From assembly GCA_002189035.1 (NCBI GenBank), contig NEEC01000009.1:1178001-1242000 (forward strand): DNA of 64,000 nucleotides, given 5' to 3'. How positions within the stretch are numbered: the first letter of the stretch is position 1; every line of letters starts with the position of its first letter. This stretch comes from Utricularia gibba (taxonomy: Eukaryota; Streptophyta; Magnoliopsida; Lamiales; Lentibulariaceae). The translations under genes were made by a program, and so were the position numbers. Positions 1-10,658 of the stretch are shown piece by piece. The notes beneath the pieces were generated by a model, which was given only the letters and a program-made list of their open reading frames with translations, was not told the origin of the DNA and ran no database searches.

Positions 1-739
1 ATGCACATACATCTATCTGTGTTGTTGGCAGGTATCTGATAGCTTCACATACAACAGATTACCAACACCCCATGCTTTTGTTCAACACACTCGCAGTCCT
101 CGTTTTGGTCGTCGCCAAGTTCCCCAACATGCACAAAGTTCGAATCTTCGGCATTAATGGAGACCAGTGAAAGGGTAAAGAGACCCTGTGTGTGGTGATG
201 CAGTTCTGTTGCTGGTAAAGAAGGTGATCACCCCCACCCGCTCCATATCCAGGAGCTGAAAGCGTTGATATCCTCAGTAGCTGTACTATGTAATGACACA
301 AATAAAGGCCATGAGCCGGGTTTTCTCTGTACAGAAGAACAGTTATTGTCGAATGCGCTTGGGCTATATATACCAGTGCATAAACTGGAGGACTGTTCAA
401 ATACCTGCTTCTGAAAATGGGGAAAAGAAAACAAAAGACCTAATTAGTGAAATGACATGCTTACCCCTAGCAATGAATGGTCCCAATCATACAAGGCATG
501 TGTTTTAGGTATTTTTTTTTATTTAAGTCTCCTCCAGATTCGAAAGAAGCGTACTTTGTGTCGGCTGAATAATGAATGGGAACCGGCGGATGAACAATCC
601 CGGCGCTAGTCTGATTTTTCTTTTAGATATCGTATGGTTGGCATTTTTCGAATGAGTGAAATTGTACTGAAGAAACTGACTGGGAGTCTTCAACGGTTTG
701 CGCAATCCGCTGCGATCAAGGGTTGCGCCATCCGCCGCA
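1..739. other. Upstream spacer and 5' region of FKGP
   Basis: I recognise no gene here. On the minus strand, about 60-200 holds an open frame of roughly 45 codons preceded by an AG that could be an acceptor, so it might be the last exon of a gene outside the window, but the product is unknown. The last 60-100 bases before 740 are probably the FKGP leader: the reading frame opens after an in-frame stop at 677 and its first ATG is at 740. Confidence 0.4.
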
Positions 740-3700
740 ATGAGCCTATCGAAGGCAGATTTGCCGACTTGTCTCCGGCGAGCGTGGTTGCATTTGAGGT
801 TGTCGGTTCGTGACCCAACTCGGGTCGGAACATGGGACGCCATTTTGGTGACGGCAGCGAGCCCTGATCAGGCTCAACTATACAACAGGCAGCTCGATCG
901 TGCCAAGAGAATGGGACGCATTGCTGAGTCTACAGTTACTTTGGCTGTTCCGGATCCGCTTGGCATGCGGATTGGATCTGGAGCTGCCACTCTTAATGCC
1001 GTTCGTGCTCTCGCTGATCACCTTCATCGCTTTTCAACGGTGCGTCCGACATATTATCATAATTCATAACTGTGCCTTTTTGCGCTTCAGGTAGTTGGTG
1101 AGTTTAATCTTGGAGTCTTCTGCTTGCGTGTTTCTGTGTGTTTTTTACACAGGGAGCAAATTCTACGAGTTTGGACAATGGTTCCTCCCCTGAATGCTCA
1201 AGTGAGGAGATTGGGCTTTCTGCACTTGTTGATTTACTCCGGGAAAAGCATATACTTTTGGTTCATGCTGGAGGTGACTCTAAGAGGGTACCCTGGGCTA
1301 ATCCGATGGGAAAAGTTTTCCTTCCACTTCCCTACATGGCAATAGACGACCCTGACGGCCCAGTCCCTTTGCTTTTTGATCATATACTTGCAATCGCCTC
1401 TTGTGCAAGGCAGGCGTTTCGTAATAAAGGTTGATTGCTATGTCTTCCCAAGTTTCATCAGCCCCATGAGTAGTTCAAGAATGATGCCTTTTCCTTTTGT
1501 TGGCAGATGATTCACCCCCCCAGTTTTCTTTCAGGTGGGTTATTCATTATGACTGGAGATGTCCTTCCTTGTTTTGATGCGTTTAGCATGGTTCTTCCCG
1601 ACGATATGGCTTCCATTGTGACTGTCCCGATAACTCTTGATATAGCTGCAAACCATGGTGTTGTTGTGGCATCTAACTCCGAGCAACTAATTCATAATCC
1701 ATCAGTTGCTTTGGTTGAAAATCTGCTACAGAAACCAACTATAAATGAACTCCATGACCACCAAGCTGTTCTTTGTGATGGAAGAACACTACTTGACACT
1801 GGAATCATAGCAGTCAAAGGCAAAGCATGGACTGATCTTGTTGTACTTGCAATTTCCAGCCGATCAATGATATTAGAACTAATGCAAAGCAGGATGGAGG
1901 CAAGTCAGTATCTTTTTTTGCAGATATGCTTTCATGTCTTCAGTCATGGCATATCTGTTTCTGAAAGTGTCTTCATTTCTCGGATTTCTCTTTATTGGAG
2001 TCACATGATGGTTTCTGCAGATGAGCTTGTATGAAGATTTGATAGCAGCATGGGTACCTGTTAAGCATTTCTGGTTGAAGCAACGCCCCTTTGGTGAAGA
2101 GCTTGTCAGAGTCCTCGGGAAACAAAAAATATTCAGTTATTGCGCAAGTATGTTCAGTTATTTCAATTTTATGCCACCTTCATAAAATTTGGATCTAGGG
2201 AATCTAACACCCTTTTTTTTTTGTTTGCTTTGTGTAGATGACTTATTGTTTTTGCACTTTGGCACCTCAAGTGAAGTTCTCCATCACTTAAATAGTACGG
2301 GTTCTGGAATTCTTGGTAGGAGGCACCTTTGTTCCATTCCATCGACCATGGCATCTGATATTTCATCATCAGCCATTGTCATATCTAGTACAATATCTCC
2401 TGGTGTTGCCGTTGGTGAGGAATCACTTATCTATGATTCATCCATTTGTACTGGTGTACGGGTTGGTTCTCAGTCAGTAGCTGTTGGACTGAGGATGCCT
2501 GATGTCAGTGTGTCTGTTGGAGATTCGTTCAGGTTCACCCTTCCTGACCGCCACTGTCTCTGGGAGGTTCCCTTGCTTGGATATACGGAACGAGCCATAG
2601 TGTTCTGTTGTATCCATGATAATCCAAAACTTCCAATGTCCAAGGGTGGAACATTCTGTGGAAAACCCTGGATAAAGGTTTTAGAGGATTTACATATTAA
2701 TGATTCTGATATCTGGGGTTCAAAAGAATGCATAAATAAATGCTTATGGAATGCTAAAATATTTCCGGTTCTCTCTTACTCTCGGATGCTCCAGCTGGCT
2801 ACATGGCTTATGGGATTGAATAGCCATGAAGATGAGCTTCTGTGTTCATGGAAAAATTCAACACGTATCAGCCTCGAGGAGCTTCACAAATCAATTGATT
2901 TCTCAGAGATGTGGTTTGGCTCCATACGACACCAAACAGATATTGCCGCACAGATTGTCAATGCTTCTCTCAACTTTGGATTGCTTAGCCGCAATGTATT
3001 CCAATTATGCCAAGAAATTTTGGAGAGGGGAGATGATGGAATTGAAATATGTAACAAGTTCCTTTCGTTCTATCCAAATATTGACACTCAAAATCCTCAG
3101 ATTCTTCCAAAGAGCAGGGCTCACCAGGTACATCTTGACCTTCTGCGAGCATGCAATAATGAGAAGCTGGCTGCTCAGATGGAGCAGACGGTGTGGGCTG
3201 CCGTTTCAGAAGAAACTGCTTCTGCTGTGAAATACAGCCCAAGGTCAAGATCCTTTAACTGCTCATCTCTGGTGGCACGGGCATCTGCACCTGGTCATTC
3301 TTTTTCCCTTAGGAATGTGAAGGTAGAGTTGCCTGTTCGAGTTGACTTTGTTGGTGGTTGGAGTGACACCCCTCCATGGAGTTTGGAGCGTTATGGTTGT
3401 GTTCTGAACATGGCAATCACGCTGGGAGGATCTCGTCCTGTTGGTTCTTCTATAGAAGCAAAAGAAGGGAAGGGGGTTTTGATGACTGACGATGCAGGAA
3501 ACAAATTGGAAGTTCAAAATATTTCATCCATTTCTCCCCCATTTCACTCTGATGATCCATTTAGGCTTGTCAAATCTGCCCTGTATGTCACTGATGTTGC
3601 AAATGAGCCGATTATTCAGCTGAGTAGCCTCCATATAAAGACATGGGCCAATGTACCACGTGGGAGTGGGCTGGGAACTTCCAGCATCTTACTGGCTGCT

Positions 3701-4448
3701 GTTGTTAAGGCTCTTCTTCTAATAACTGGCAGAGATCCTAGTAATGAAAATGTCACTCGACTTGTCTTAGTCTCAGAGCAGGTAATGGGCACTGGGGGCG
3801 GTTGGCAGGACCAAGTTGGCGGCCTCTATCCAGGAATTAAGTTTACATCTAGCTTTCCCGGTATACCTTTAGATCTTCAAGTCATTCCCCTGATAGCTTC
3901 CACCAAGCTGATTGAAGAATTAAAGCAAAGACTTTTGGTTGTGTTCACGGGTCAGGTGAGCGCCAATTGCTTGTACCTCAATTTCAATTGACTGTCCGAC
4001 TTGTTTTTAGTCAAGCTATTTCATTTCCTTGAGCTCATTCATGTGATTGCAGGTTCGACTTGCCCACGAAGTCCTCCAGAATGTGGTCATTAGATATCTC
4101 AGACGCGATAACCTTCTAGTTTCTAGCATCAGACGCCTCATTGAACTAGCAAGGATAGGGAGGGATGCTCTGATGAATTGTGATTTAAATGAGCTAGGGA
4201 CTGTAATTCTGGAGGCGTGGACTATGCATCAAGAGCTTGATCCATTCTGTAGCAATGCATCTGTGGACAAGCTTTTTGCATTTTGTGATCCCTATTGCTG
4301 TGGATATAAGCTTGTGGGGGCTGGAGGTGGGGGTTTCGCATTGATGTTAGCTAAGAATGTTGAATCTGCAACGAAACTACGGCACTTGATCACAGATCAT
4401 CCCGAGTTTGACGCTATATTCTATGACTGGGACATATTTCCTGCTTGA
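740..4448 (+). CDS. FKGP: Bifunctional L-fucokinase / GDP-L-fucose pyrophosphorylase
   Basis: This enzyme phosphorylates free L-fucose and then joins it to GTP to give GDP-fucose, the cytosolic salvage route feeding cell-wall and glycoprotein fucosylation. I place the exons at 740-1039, 1153-1429, 1535-1899, 2021-2147, 2238-3955 and 4053-4448, giving 1060 residues; the Arabidopsis protein is about 1055. The N-terminal pyrophosphorylase part shows GSGAATLNA at 79-87 and a HAGGDSKRVPW motif encoded in exon 2. The C-terminal GHMP kinase shows PRGSGLGTSS at 830-839 and a glycine-rich LVGAGGGGF near 1016-1024. The ATG at 740 is the first in frame and gives an N-terminus like the family's. The fourth exon is reached through a GC-AG intron (1900-2020), because the GT alternatives nearby shift the frame or run into a stop. 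No frameshift or missing domain is seen. Confidence 0.96.
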
Positions 4449-4845
4449 AGATGAGATTTAGATCATATTCAGTGAATGAGTTGTATTATTATGAATTTAC
4501 ATCGCTTGATGTATTGATTCTCATGCTACATTACTTGTTTGTGCATGAAATTTGTTGATAAAAAAGTTCAGCTTCTTGCAGCCTGTGTTGTAATGAAGTG
4601 TGGATTTCTAGTTGGAAATGGGGAAAGGAACACATACAATACAATAACCATGGGAATTGAGAAATTCACAGCAGGTACTTTTGTCTTGTCATTTATTTTC
4701 TCTTTTTGGATTTCTGCTGCTCTTCCATTGGATAACTTGCTTCAATCCTCTCCGTATGCTGCCCTGAAATTAATGATCTCATTTGTACTACCTTCCAGTC
4801 AAGAACTTCGAATATAAATGTGGTTTGATGCGAATTACAATTGTC
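4449..4845. other. Convergent spacer, FKGP 3' UTR
   Basis: This short gap lies between the stop codon of FKGP (+) and the stop codon of the DUF688 gene (-). It contains a long open frame (4539-4817 +) without recognisable homology, which I take as chance. It probably carries the two 3' UTRs and polyadenylation signals. Confidence 0.5.
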
Positions 4846-5547
4846 TTAACTGAAGCTTTTAATTCTGTACCAGTTTTTGTACGACCCAGCAATAGCAGAT
4901 GAAGAATGAAAGTAACTGCTGGTAAGAAAACTAACCAGGAGATGACGTGGCCTCGGATATGGGATACTGCAGAAACTCCCTTTGCTTCTCAGCTGCTTGT
5001 TCTCAAGGATGATTTCATCGCTTTCCCAGCTGCTGTTTGATGGCGATAAAAATCTGAAACTGGCGCCCCCATTCTTCTTGCGGGCTTTCAGATCATCGAG
5101 CCCGTCATCTCCTAGCTCTTTTTGCTCCCCAACAGTCGGAAACACTTGAACATTGTCCCCACCTAGAGCTGGACTGCCTCTGCTGCTGTTGCCTCCACTC
5201 TCCAAGGAATATCTTAGCAACCTGAAAGACGAGAACTTGGGGCGTCCGACGGCACGGGGGCCGTCGAGAACGGAGGTGGGAGATGGGGTTAGTGGGAAAA
5301 CCCTGCAGGGTGGAAGCTCCAAGCATTTGGGTGGCTGCTGCAGCTGATCCAGCTGCATCACCGCCCCCAGAGTGAATCTTCGGGGAACTCCTGGTTTCTC
5401 CTCCCATCTGAAAGGGACCGCGGCCGAGGTTTGCAGCGGCGGTGTAGGCGGACGCGGTGGTGAGTTCGTAGCCGCCGTTGCCGGAACTCGTAGCAACGGA
5501 AGAGCCAAGCTTCTCATCTCCACAGCTCCATCGTTGCTGCTACCCAT
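4846..5547 (-). CDS. DUF688-family protein
   Basis: This single-exon frame encodes 233 residues of unknown biochemical function. The family hallmark VPFRWEEKPGVPR lies near residues 44-56, followed by LELPPCRVFPLTPSPTSVLDGP near 76-97, the usual motif order of DUF688 proteins. The remainder is low-complexity, rich in Ser, Pro and Gly, with no signal peptide or membrane segment. The start at 5547 is a true ATG in an MGSS context. I recall an uncharacterised gene of this general kind between FKGP and the bHLH gene in Arabidopsis (near At1g01240), which would fit the neighbours here, but that should be checked. The frame is intact. Confidence 0.78.
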   Translation of the reverse strand: MGSSNDGAVEMRSLALPLLRVPATAATNSPPRPPTPPLQTSAAVPFRWEEKPGVPRRFTLGAVMQLDQLQQPPKCLELPPCRVFPLTPSPTSVLDGPRAVGRPKFSSFRLLRYSLESGGNSSRGSPALGGDNVQVFPTVGEQKELGDDGLDDLKARKKNGGASFRFLSPSNSSWESDEIILENKQLRSKGSFCSIPYPRPRHLLVSFLTSSYFHSSSAIAGSYKNWYRIKSFS

Positions 5548-6791
5548 GATCCTGTTACTTGAGATACAATAGACGAAAATGGCGCAGGGAACTGTAACGG
5601 AATTTCTAGGCCTAGGGAGAGGGACAGGGCGGTTGATGATGGTAGAATAATGAATGAGAAGACTGACTAGTTACTCCCAGAAGTAAATGTAAAATAATGG
5701 CTGTTGGAGGAAATGCAGAAGCGTCGCAGGAATAAGAACCTTATACTACATAATTATGTAACCAGCGGCCGGACTCCAAATTGATTGTTAGAGATGGATG
5801 ACACCATCACCAGGCAATCAGCCGTTAAATAGTATCAAGGCAATGCCCGAACAGGATAGCATTCGAATGTGAAGGAATAAGATCTTGCCTTCAAATTAAA
5901 GATGGAGAGCCGCTGCAACTTTTGGTAGGCTCTTCCACTATCCCCATGTTTCAAAATACAAATTAAAGTTGGTTTCCTGTTAGAGAAAAGCAACCTGGAA
6001 TAAAGAGAAAGGACAAGAAAACAAAACAACAGGCACTTCATTGTGTGCTGACTGATAGCCACTTGCTTCCATGCTCAAGGGAATTCCAATATATATATTT
6101 ACTTGGATGAAAGGCACAGAAAAACAAGAGGGGCTTCAATGTGTACTGACTCAAGAACACACTGCTAAGAAAGTGCAGGTGATCAGAACACTTTCACATT
6201 CTTTGTTCCATGCCACACCCCATCTGCTAGATTTGAAGGACAGAAAATGCTCTGTAAGATCGGACAGAGGGTGACTGAGGAGCTAGAGATGAGGCTGTAA
6301 ATTGTGTAAGTAAATGCTGTGCTGATTCGCAAATGGAATGCAAAATCAGCAATATTTAACAGACAACACAAAATCAGAACAAAACAGCAATGCGTACTTG
6401 CACGTTCAGTGAGTTTGACTCTGATGCAGACTCAAACTAACTGAACGAAAATACAGGTAACGGCTTCAGTGAAACAAGCTGATGAGTGCCATGAGACCAT
6501 GGCCTCGTTTGCACGACTTGAGACTGCGTCTTCGTACTGCCAGCAAGATAATATGATCGCTATGCTGTCTTCCATGCTGGCTTCTGAGCTGGCATCAACC
6601 ATGCTCAGATCCCCAAAACATGGCATCTAGCACTTTCAGAAGGTGTGAGAACGCATGACTCCGTATAGCAAGTCTCAGATCCATGGTCTCAAAAAAAGGC
6701 TACCCCGTGGGAAGAACTCGTGGGCATGCTGGGGAAGCGACGGTAGGAATCACAAATAAGACCCCAGGATTACATTGGGAAACACAAATAA
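5548..6791. other. Spacer between DUF688 gene and XPO2 relic
   Basis: The first 150 bases are likely the promoter and leader of the DUF688 gene. The rest holds only short open frames on both strands with no recognisable product. A 64-codon minus-strand frame at 6432-6626 was compared by eye with the exportin-2 C-terminus and does not resemble it, so I do not extend the relic into it. Confidence 0.4.
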
Positions 6792-7929
6792 CCTTCTTGT
6801 GACCAAATCGCTTCCTTCTATGTGTCTCCGTGTGAACTCTATATAATTCATCTCAAAAAGTTCCTCATCCTCTTCCCTTAGCATTACATTGGAAATCACA
6901 ATGCTCTGAAAAATCTGTTGCAAAACATCATCTCTAGCAAATAATGCATGATTGCACACTGGAGCTGACTATGGTTAAACACTTAATAGCGGTAAATGTC
7001 AGCTCCTCCCGAGTGGGGGAACTCGAGGCAACTACCAACAAACCCCACACTGCCTCCACAAACTCGCTCGAATATTTCTGAAATGGCTCCCTCTCCTTCT
7101 TCATAAACAGGCTAATAATTTCACATACAGCAGCACGCAAAGAGTCAACCACAGCAAGCCCATCATTCCAGTGTCTTCTAAAGCAGAAGATCTAACAGTC
7201 AAGTGTCTGTTAAATTCAATCATCCACTCATCAAGGTGATCCTCATAATATTCAGGAAGATCCTGAGAGCAAAGTGACTGGATGATGCTGCCGCACAACT
7301 TTTGCAAGTCGATATACCCTTTGAGAATACCAGCATTAGTTGTCACTGACCCGATCAAGTGGTCCAAAAATCGAGCCTTCCGTTTAAACAATTCCAACAA
7401 TGGCTTCGCAAAGATATCTCGGCAGTACTTCAAATCAAGCCACAACTCATTAGCCCAAATTCGTGCCTAAACTTCAGAAATGTAGAATCGATTGTTGCCA
7501 AAAAAAAACCCCATTCACCGAAGCATATGAATTCACCTGACTTAAATTTGCAAGAGTGACAACTAATTCCAACAACAAAGTGGTCCAGTTCCTAGGAAAA
7601 TCATGCTTTCCAACTTCTGTTAAGGCTTGACTAAGACCTTGAATCATTGGCAGTGAATCAACCATCAGAGTAACGATTAAAGCCTTAATCAGGGTCTGCT
7701 GCCCAATGACTCTTCACATGGTTTTTGAAATTCACAGCCGCCGACTGTCGGATCTGTTCATCTAGACTTGTCACGGCAACAAGTCGAAGAACCGCTAATG
7801 CGTAGTTTGGACGCCTGGTAGCCTCCACAAGCTTCGCCTCTTCTTGGCGTCGAGGTTCCGGTCCCGGGAGCACGCATTGAGAAAGCATTCAGAGAGGAAG
7901 TTGAGAAATTCGCGTGTAATCGCATCCAT
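6792..7929 (-). pseudogene. Exportin-2 (XPO2/CAS) relic, frameshifted and truncated
   Basis: Exportin-2 is the importin-beta-like carrier that returns importin-alpha to the cytoplasm; intact plant proteins have about 970 residues. Here only the N-terminal third can be followed. It begins at an ATG at 7929 ([18 protein letters not shown]), shifts frame after about 20 codons, continues through [12 protein letters not shown] and [12 protein letters not shown], loses about 25 residues around 7670-7690, resumes with GKHDFPRNWTTLL, and then changes frame near 7490-7440, 7160 and 6960 before the last clear match, [14 protein letters not shown] to [10 protein letters not shown], near 6792. Beyond that all similarity stops. 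Several shifts, an internal deletion and loss of two thirds of the protein together show a dead gene, unlike the single-base shifts elsewhere in the window. It sits between the DUF688 and bHLH genes, where I recall the functional gene adjoining the paralogous bHLH in Arabidopsis. Confidence 0.88.
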
Positions 7930-8475
7930 TAACACCCAGATTCCCAAACCTCGATAGAAATACTAGAATCTAGTCCGCTCGCCGAAATGCGAACCAGATA
8001 ACGATAAATCTCCTGATTTCGAACCGAGGAGGAAGTAACGATCAGACATAAAAGAATTTGAAAACAAGAACAAGAGGGAACGGAGGCGCCTCTGATTTAT
8101 AAACTACCCATTTCCAGAAAACGCGGCCCAATAGGAATCTACTTGGACCCAGCCCATTATATACAAAGCCACAGCCTCCTCCTCCTCACTTCTCAGGTTC
8201 GTTTGAAGTTTCTTTCCTATTTAAGAAAATTACACATTAAACGGCGCTTGGAAGTTTATTTTATTGAAATTAATTATTCAATCGATCGAACATATGAAAT
8301 ATAAAATACACAATAAACGTAGATCACATTAGAAAATATTAGATCCAATACTTATTATTGATTTGAAATCTATTATACATCTATTTTACTTTTTATTTTA
8401 ATATCTTTTGTTTTAAAGCACAAAAACAGAAAATTTGTGGGAAATTCTTGGACAGCAGGGCGGGCAGGGGCAGGC

Positions 8476-8495
8476 GGCGTGGCGTGGCGTGGCGT
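8476..8495. repeat. (GGCGT)4 microsatellite
   Basis: Four consecutive copies of the pentamer GGCGT stand in a GC-rich patch inside an AT-rich spacer. The tract is directly visible; no function is implied. Confidence 0.9.
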
Positions 8496-8538
8496 GGCTT
8501 GTAAACTACTAAAAGCGCAGCGTGTCGGGCAAGTGTTC

Positions 8539-8544
8539 CACGTG
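8539..8544. promoter_or_regulatory. G-box CACGTG
   Basis: This is a perfect palindromic G-box about 2.1 kb upstream of the bHLH start codon. It is the first of three within 660 bases. MYC2 and JAM-type bHLH proteins are known to bind this hexamer; use here is inferred from sequence only. Confidence 0.5.
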
Positions 8545-8576
8545 AAGCGCGTGATGATTACTATTTTTATTTTATT

Positions 8577-8618
8577 TACTGGCAGTAAAAAATAAAATAC
8601 TGGCAGTAAAAAATAAAA
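8577..8618. repeat. 21-base tandem duplication
   Basis: Two adjacent copies of a 21-base unit beginning TACTGGCAGT and ending in AAATAAAA occupy this interval. The preceding TTTATTTAC makes the first copy part of an imperfect hairpin. It looks like a replication-slippage product. Confidence 0.85.
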
Positions 8619-8918
8619 TAGCATTCAAAGCGCGCGGGCGTGGTTGACGGCACATGTGGACTGCGTGACAGCCTGACAGCTAGTCGTAGCAGCTACCCCA
8701 TGTGAACCGCGTGACATGCTTGCCTTCCTTACTCGACCATGGTCAACCCCCCGACCCCGGTTAATGTTCATTTTGAAAGTTAACCACTGTACATTTATCT
8801 CACACACACTAATCATAAAAAAATACACGTAAAGTGGGTAAATTTCTAAACACACTAAAACACAGTCGTTATTTTTCAAATTAACTCACTGTCGGTTAAT
8901 CCCCCTTCCCGCCCCCAC

Positions 8919-8924
8919 CACGTG
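8919..8924. promoter_or_regulatory. G-box CACGTG
   Basis: This is the second perfect G-box upstream of the bHLH gene, in a CCACCACGTGACC context that extends the core on both sides. Confidence 0.5.
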
Positions 8925-9194
8925 ACCCCCATTTAACAGCCACTCTCCGCCGGTCACATGCTTATTTTTGGTCGCCTGGTGTGGGCCCGCCTCACAAAAA
9001 TAGTAGTACCCGAACAATAATCGGATGCCGCGTGCAAAATTAGGCCGAAAGGGAAAGATACCCGTATGGGTTGGTTGGTTACATGTGCACTGTTTATGAC
9101 CGACACCTCTGCCCGTACAACGCCACACTCCTCCTCATTCGTTTTTAAATACAATAAACCGCGTTTTTAAGCACGTTAAATAAATAATTTTCCC

Positions 9195-9200
9195 CACGTG
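9195..9200. promoter_or_regulatory. G-box CACGTG
   Basis: This is the third perfect G-box, about 1.46 kb upstream of the bHLH start codon. Confidence 0.5.
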
Positions 9201-10658
9201 CAAGAATGTAAGAAGAAGACAATACCAGTTTTTCTTGCCCGTAGAAGAACAAGCGAAATAACATTATTTTTCTTCAATTTAAATGGAAAAAATGTGCTTC
9301 GCAAAATTGGGGGGTGTCATATTGTGTATGGGGAGCGGGGGAGACAGATGGGAGGTGCCCCCTATCATTTGTCCGTCCTTCCCCTGTCCAACCGCCTTTG
9401 GAAAATGGTACTTTGACACTTCAAAACGTGTGTGCAGGCATCAGGTCCGTAAATACCCAATCATTAATTTCTTTATTAATTGAAGACAAATAATATTGTT
9501 CATTTTCACTATTTATTTTCAAGATTTCATTTTTTATATCTTTTTTAAATATAGAACTTATTCCAAGTAAAATCCTAAATGACTATCTTCTCTATAGGTC
9601 GAATTCAACTATGTTCCCTTGGGGGCTTATGGGTATGATGTAATACATTTTATTTGAGAGTCATTTGGAAAATTGTACATTTGTACATTCTCTCTCATAT
9701 ATTAAATTAAAAAAGTTATATTATGATTATTCAGTTTTCTTATACAATCATGAGAGGATGGTCAAATTTTTAATGCATTCTTTTATTCGAATGTTAACAC
9801 TCATAGATCTAGTTTTAAAGTTTACATTATTTTTTGATTGTTATGGTGTGTTATTTAATAATTTATTTATATAGTTGTAATATATGCGTAAGCGGCGATT
9901 GGGGTAAAAGGATGTCAGCGTTAAATCTCGAGTGAAATTGATGAGAAATGGAGGTTTTCACAGAGAGGGCAATTTAGGAAATTAGAATCGTGGGAGGGGA
10001 ATAATCATATGATCATTGTGCTATAAAAAAGAAAGGTAAGGGATGGTGGCGCGGAGCGGATAGGTCATGGATCATGTGACCGGCATTCTTCTTGGATGGG
10101 CGTGGCGACCCCATGAAAATGAAGGGTGAGAAATGGCAATTTTGGTTGCCGGACTTCGTCTCTGCTTCCTTTCAACCGAACCGTTTTTTAGTTGATTTGC
10201 TTTTTCTGCCGTATAATCGAATCTACGAAGCCCAATCCGCATGCACTGCACCTCCACCTGCTGGGGTGTTAACCAGTTTCTCCTATTCTGCCTCACGAAT
10301 CATCTATCTTGTATTCGCATTCCAGATTGCGGATTTTGTTTTGAAGTATGCCCCCCGTTTACATAGATCTTCTGTTTGGTTTTCTTAGTATTCTGGAATC
10401 TTATTTTCATGCGTGCCTTCAGTGACTGTATGTTTGAGATCTGAGTCTGGAGTGTGGCCTTTTTGTTTTTTGTTTTTTTCCTAGAAAGTAGAGATCTTTT
10501 CTGTTGAGATGGGATGTGGCCCGATGAATGCCTAAGATTTTGGATTAATTGAACCAAGTGTGGATATCCGTTCCTTTACTGTGGCTGTGGCTGTGGGTTT
10601 TCATCTCTGGACCTTCCGGAACGTGGGTGGTGTTGGGGGACACAAATAGAATTTTGTC

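Larger units (their letters stand above)
7930..10658. other. Long spacer and promoter of the bHLH gene
   Basis: No gene is recognised in these 2.7 kb. The left part is AT-rich. The middle contains (GGCGT)4 at 8476-8495, a 21-base tandem duplication at 8577-8618 and three perfect CACGTG boxes (8539-8544, 8919-8924, 9195-9200). From 9480 to 9900 it is AT-rich and featureless. The last 500 bases before 10659 are probably the bHLH leader, possibly with a leader intron. Confidence 0.5.

Noticed and set aside
4539-4817. Plus-strand open frame of 92 codons after FKGP
   Set aside because: It has no recognisable similarity, sits in the expected 3' UTR and contains hydrophobic AT-driven composition; probably chance.
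6432-6626. Minus-strand frame as possible C-terminal part of the XPO2 relic
   Set aside because: By eye it does not resemble any exportin-2 segment.
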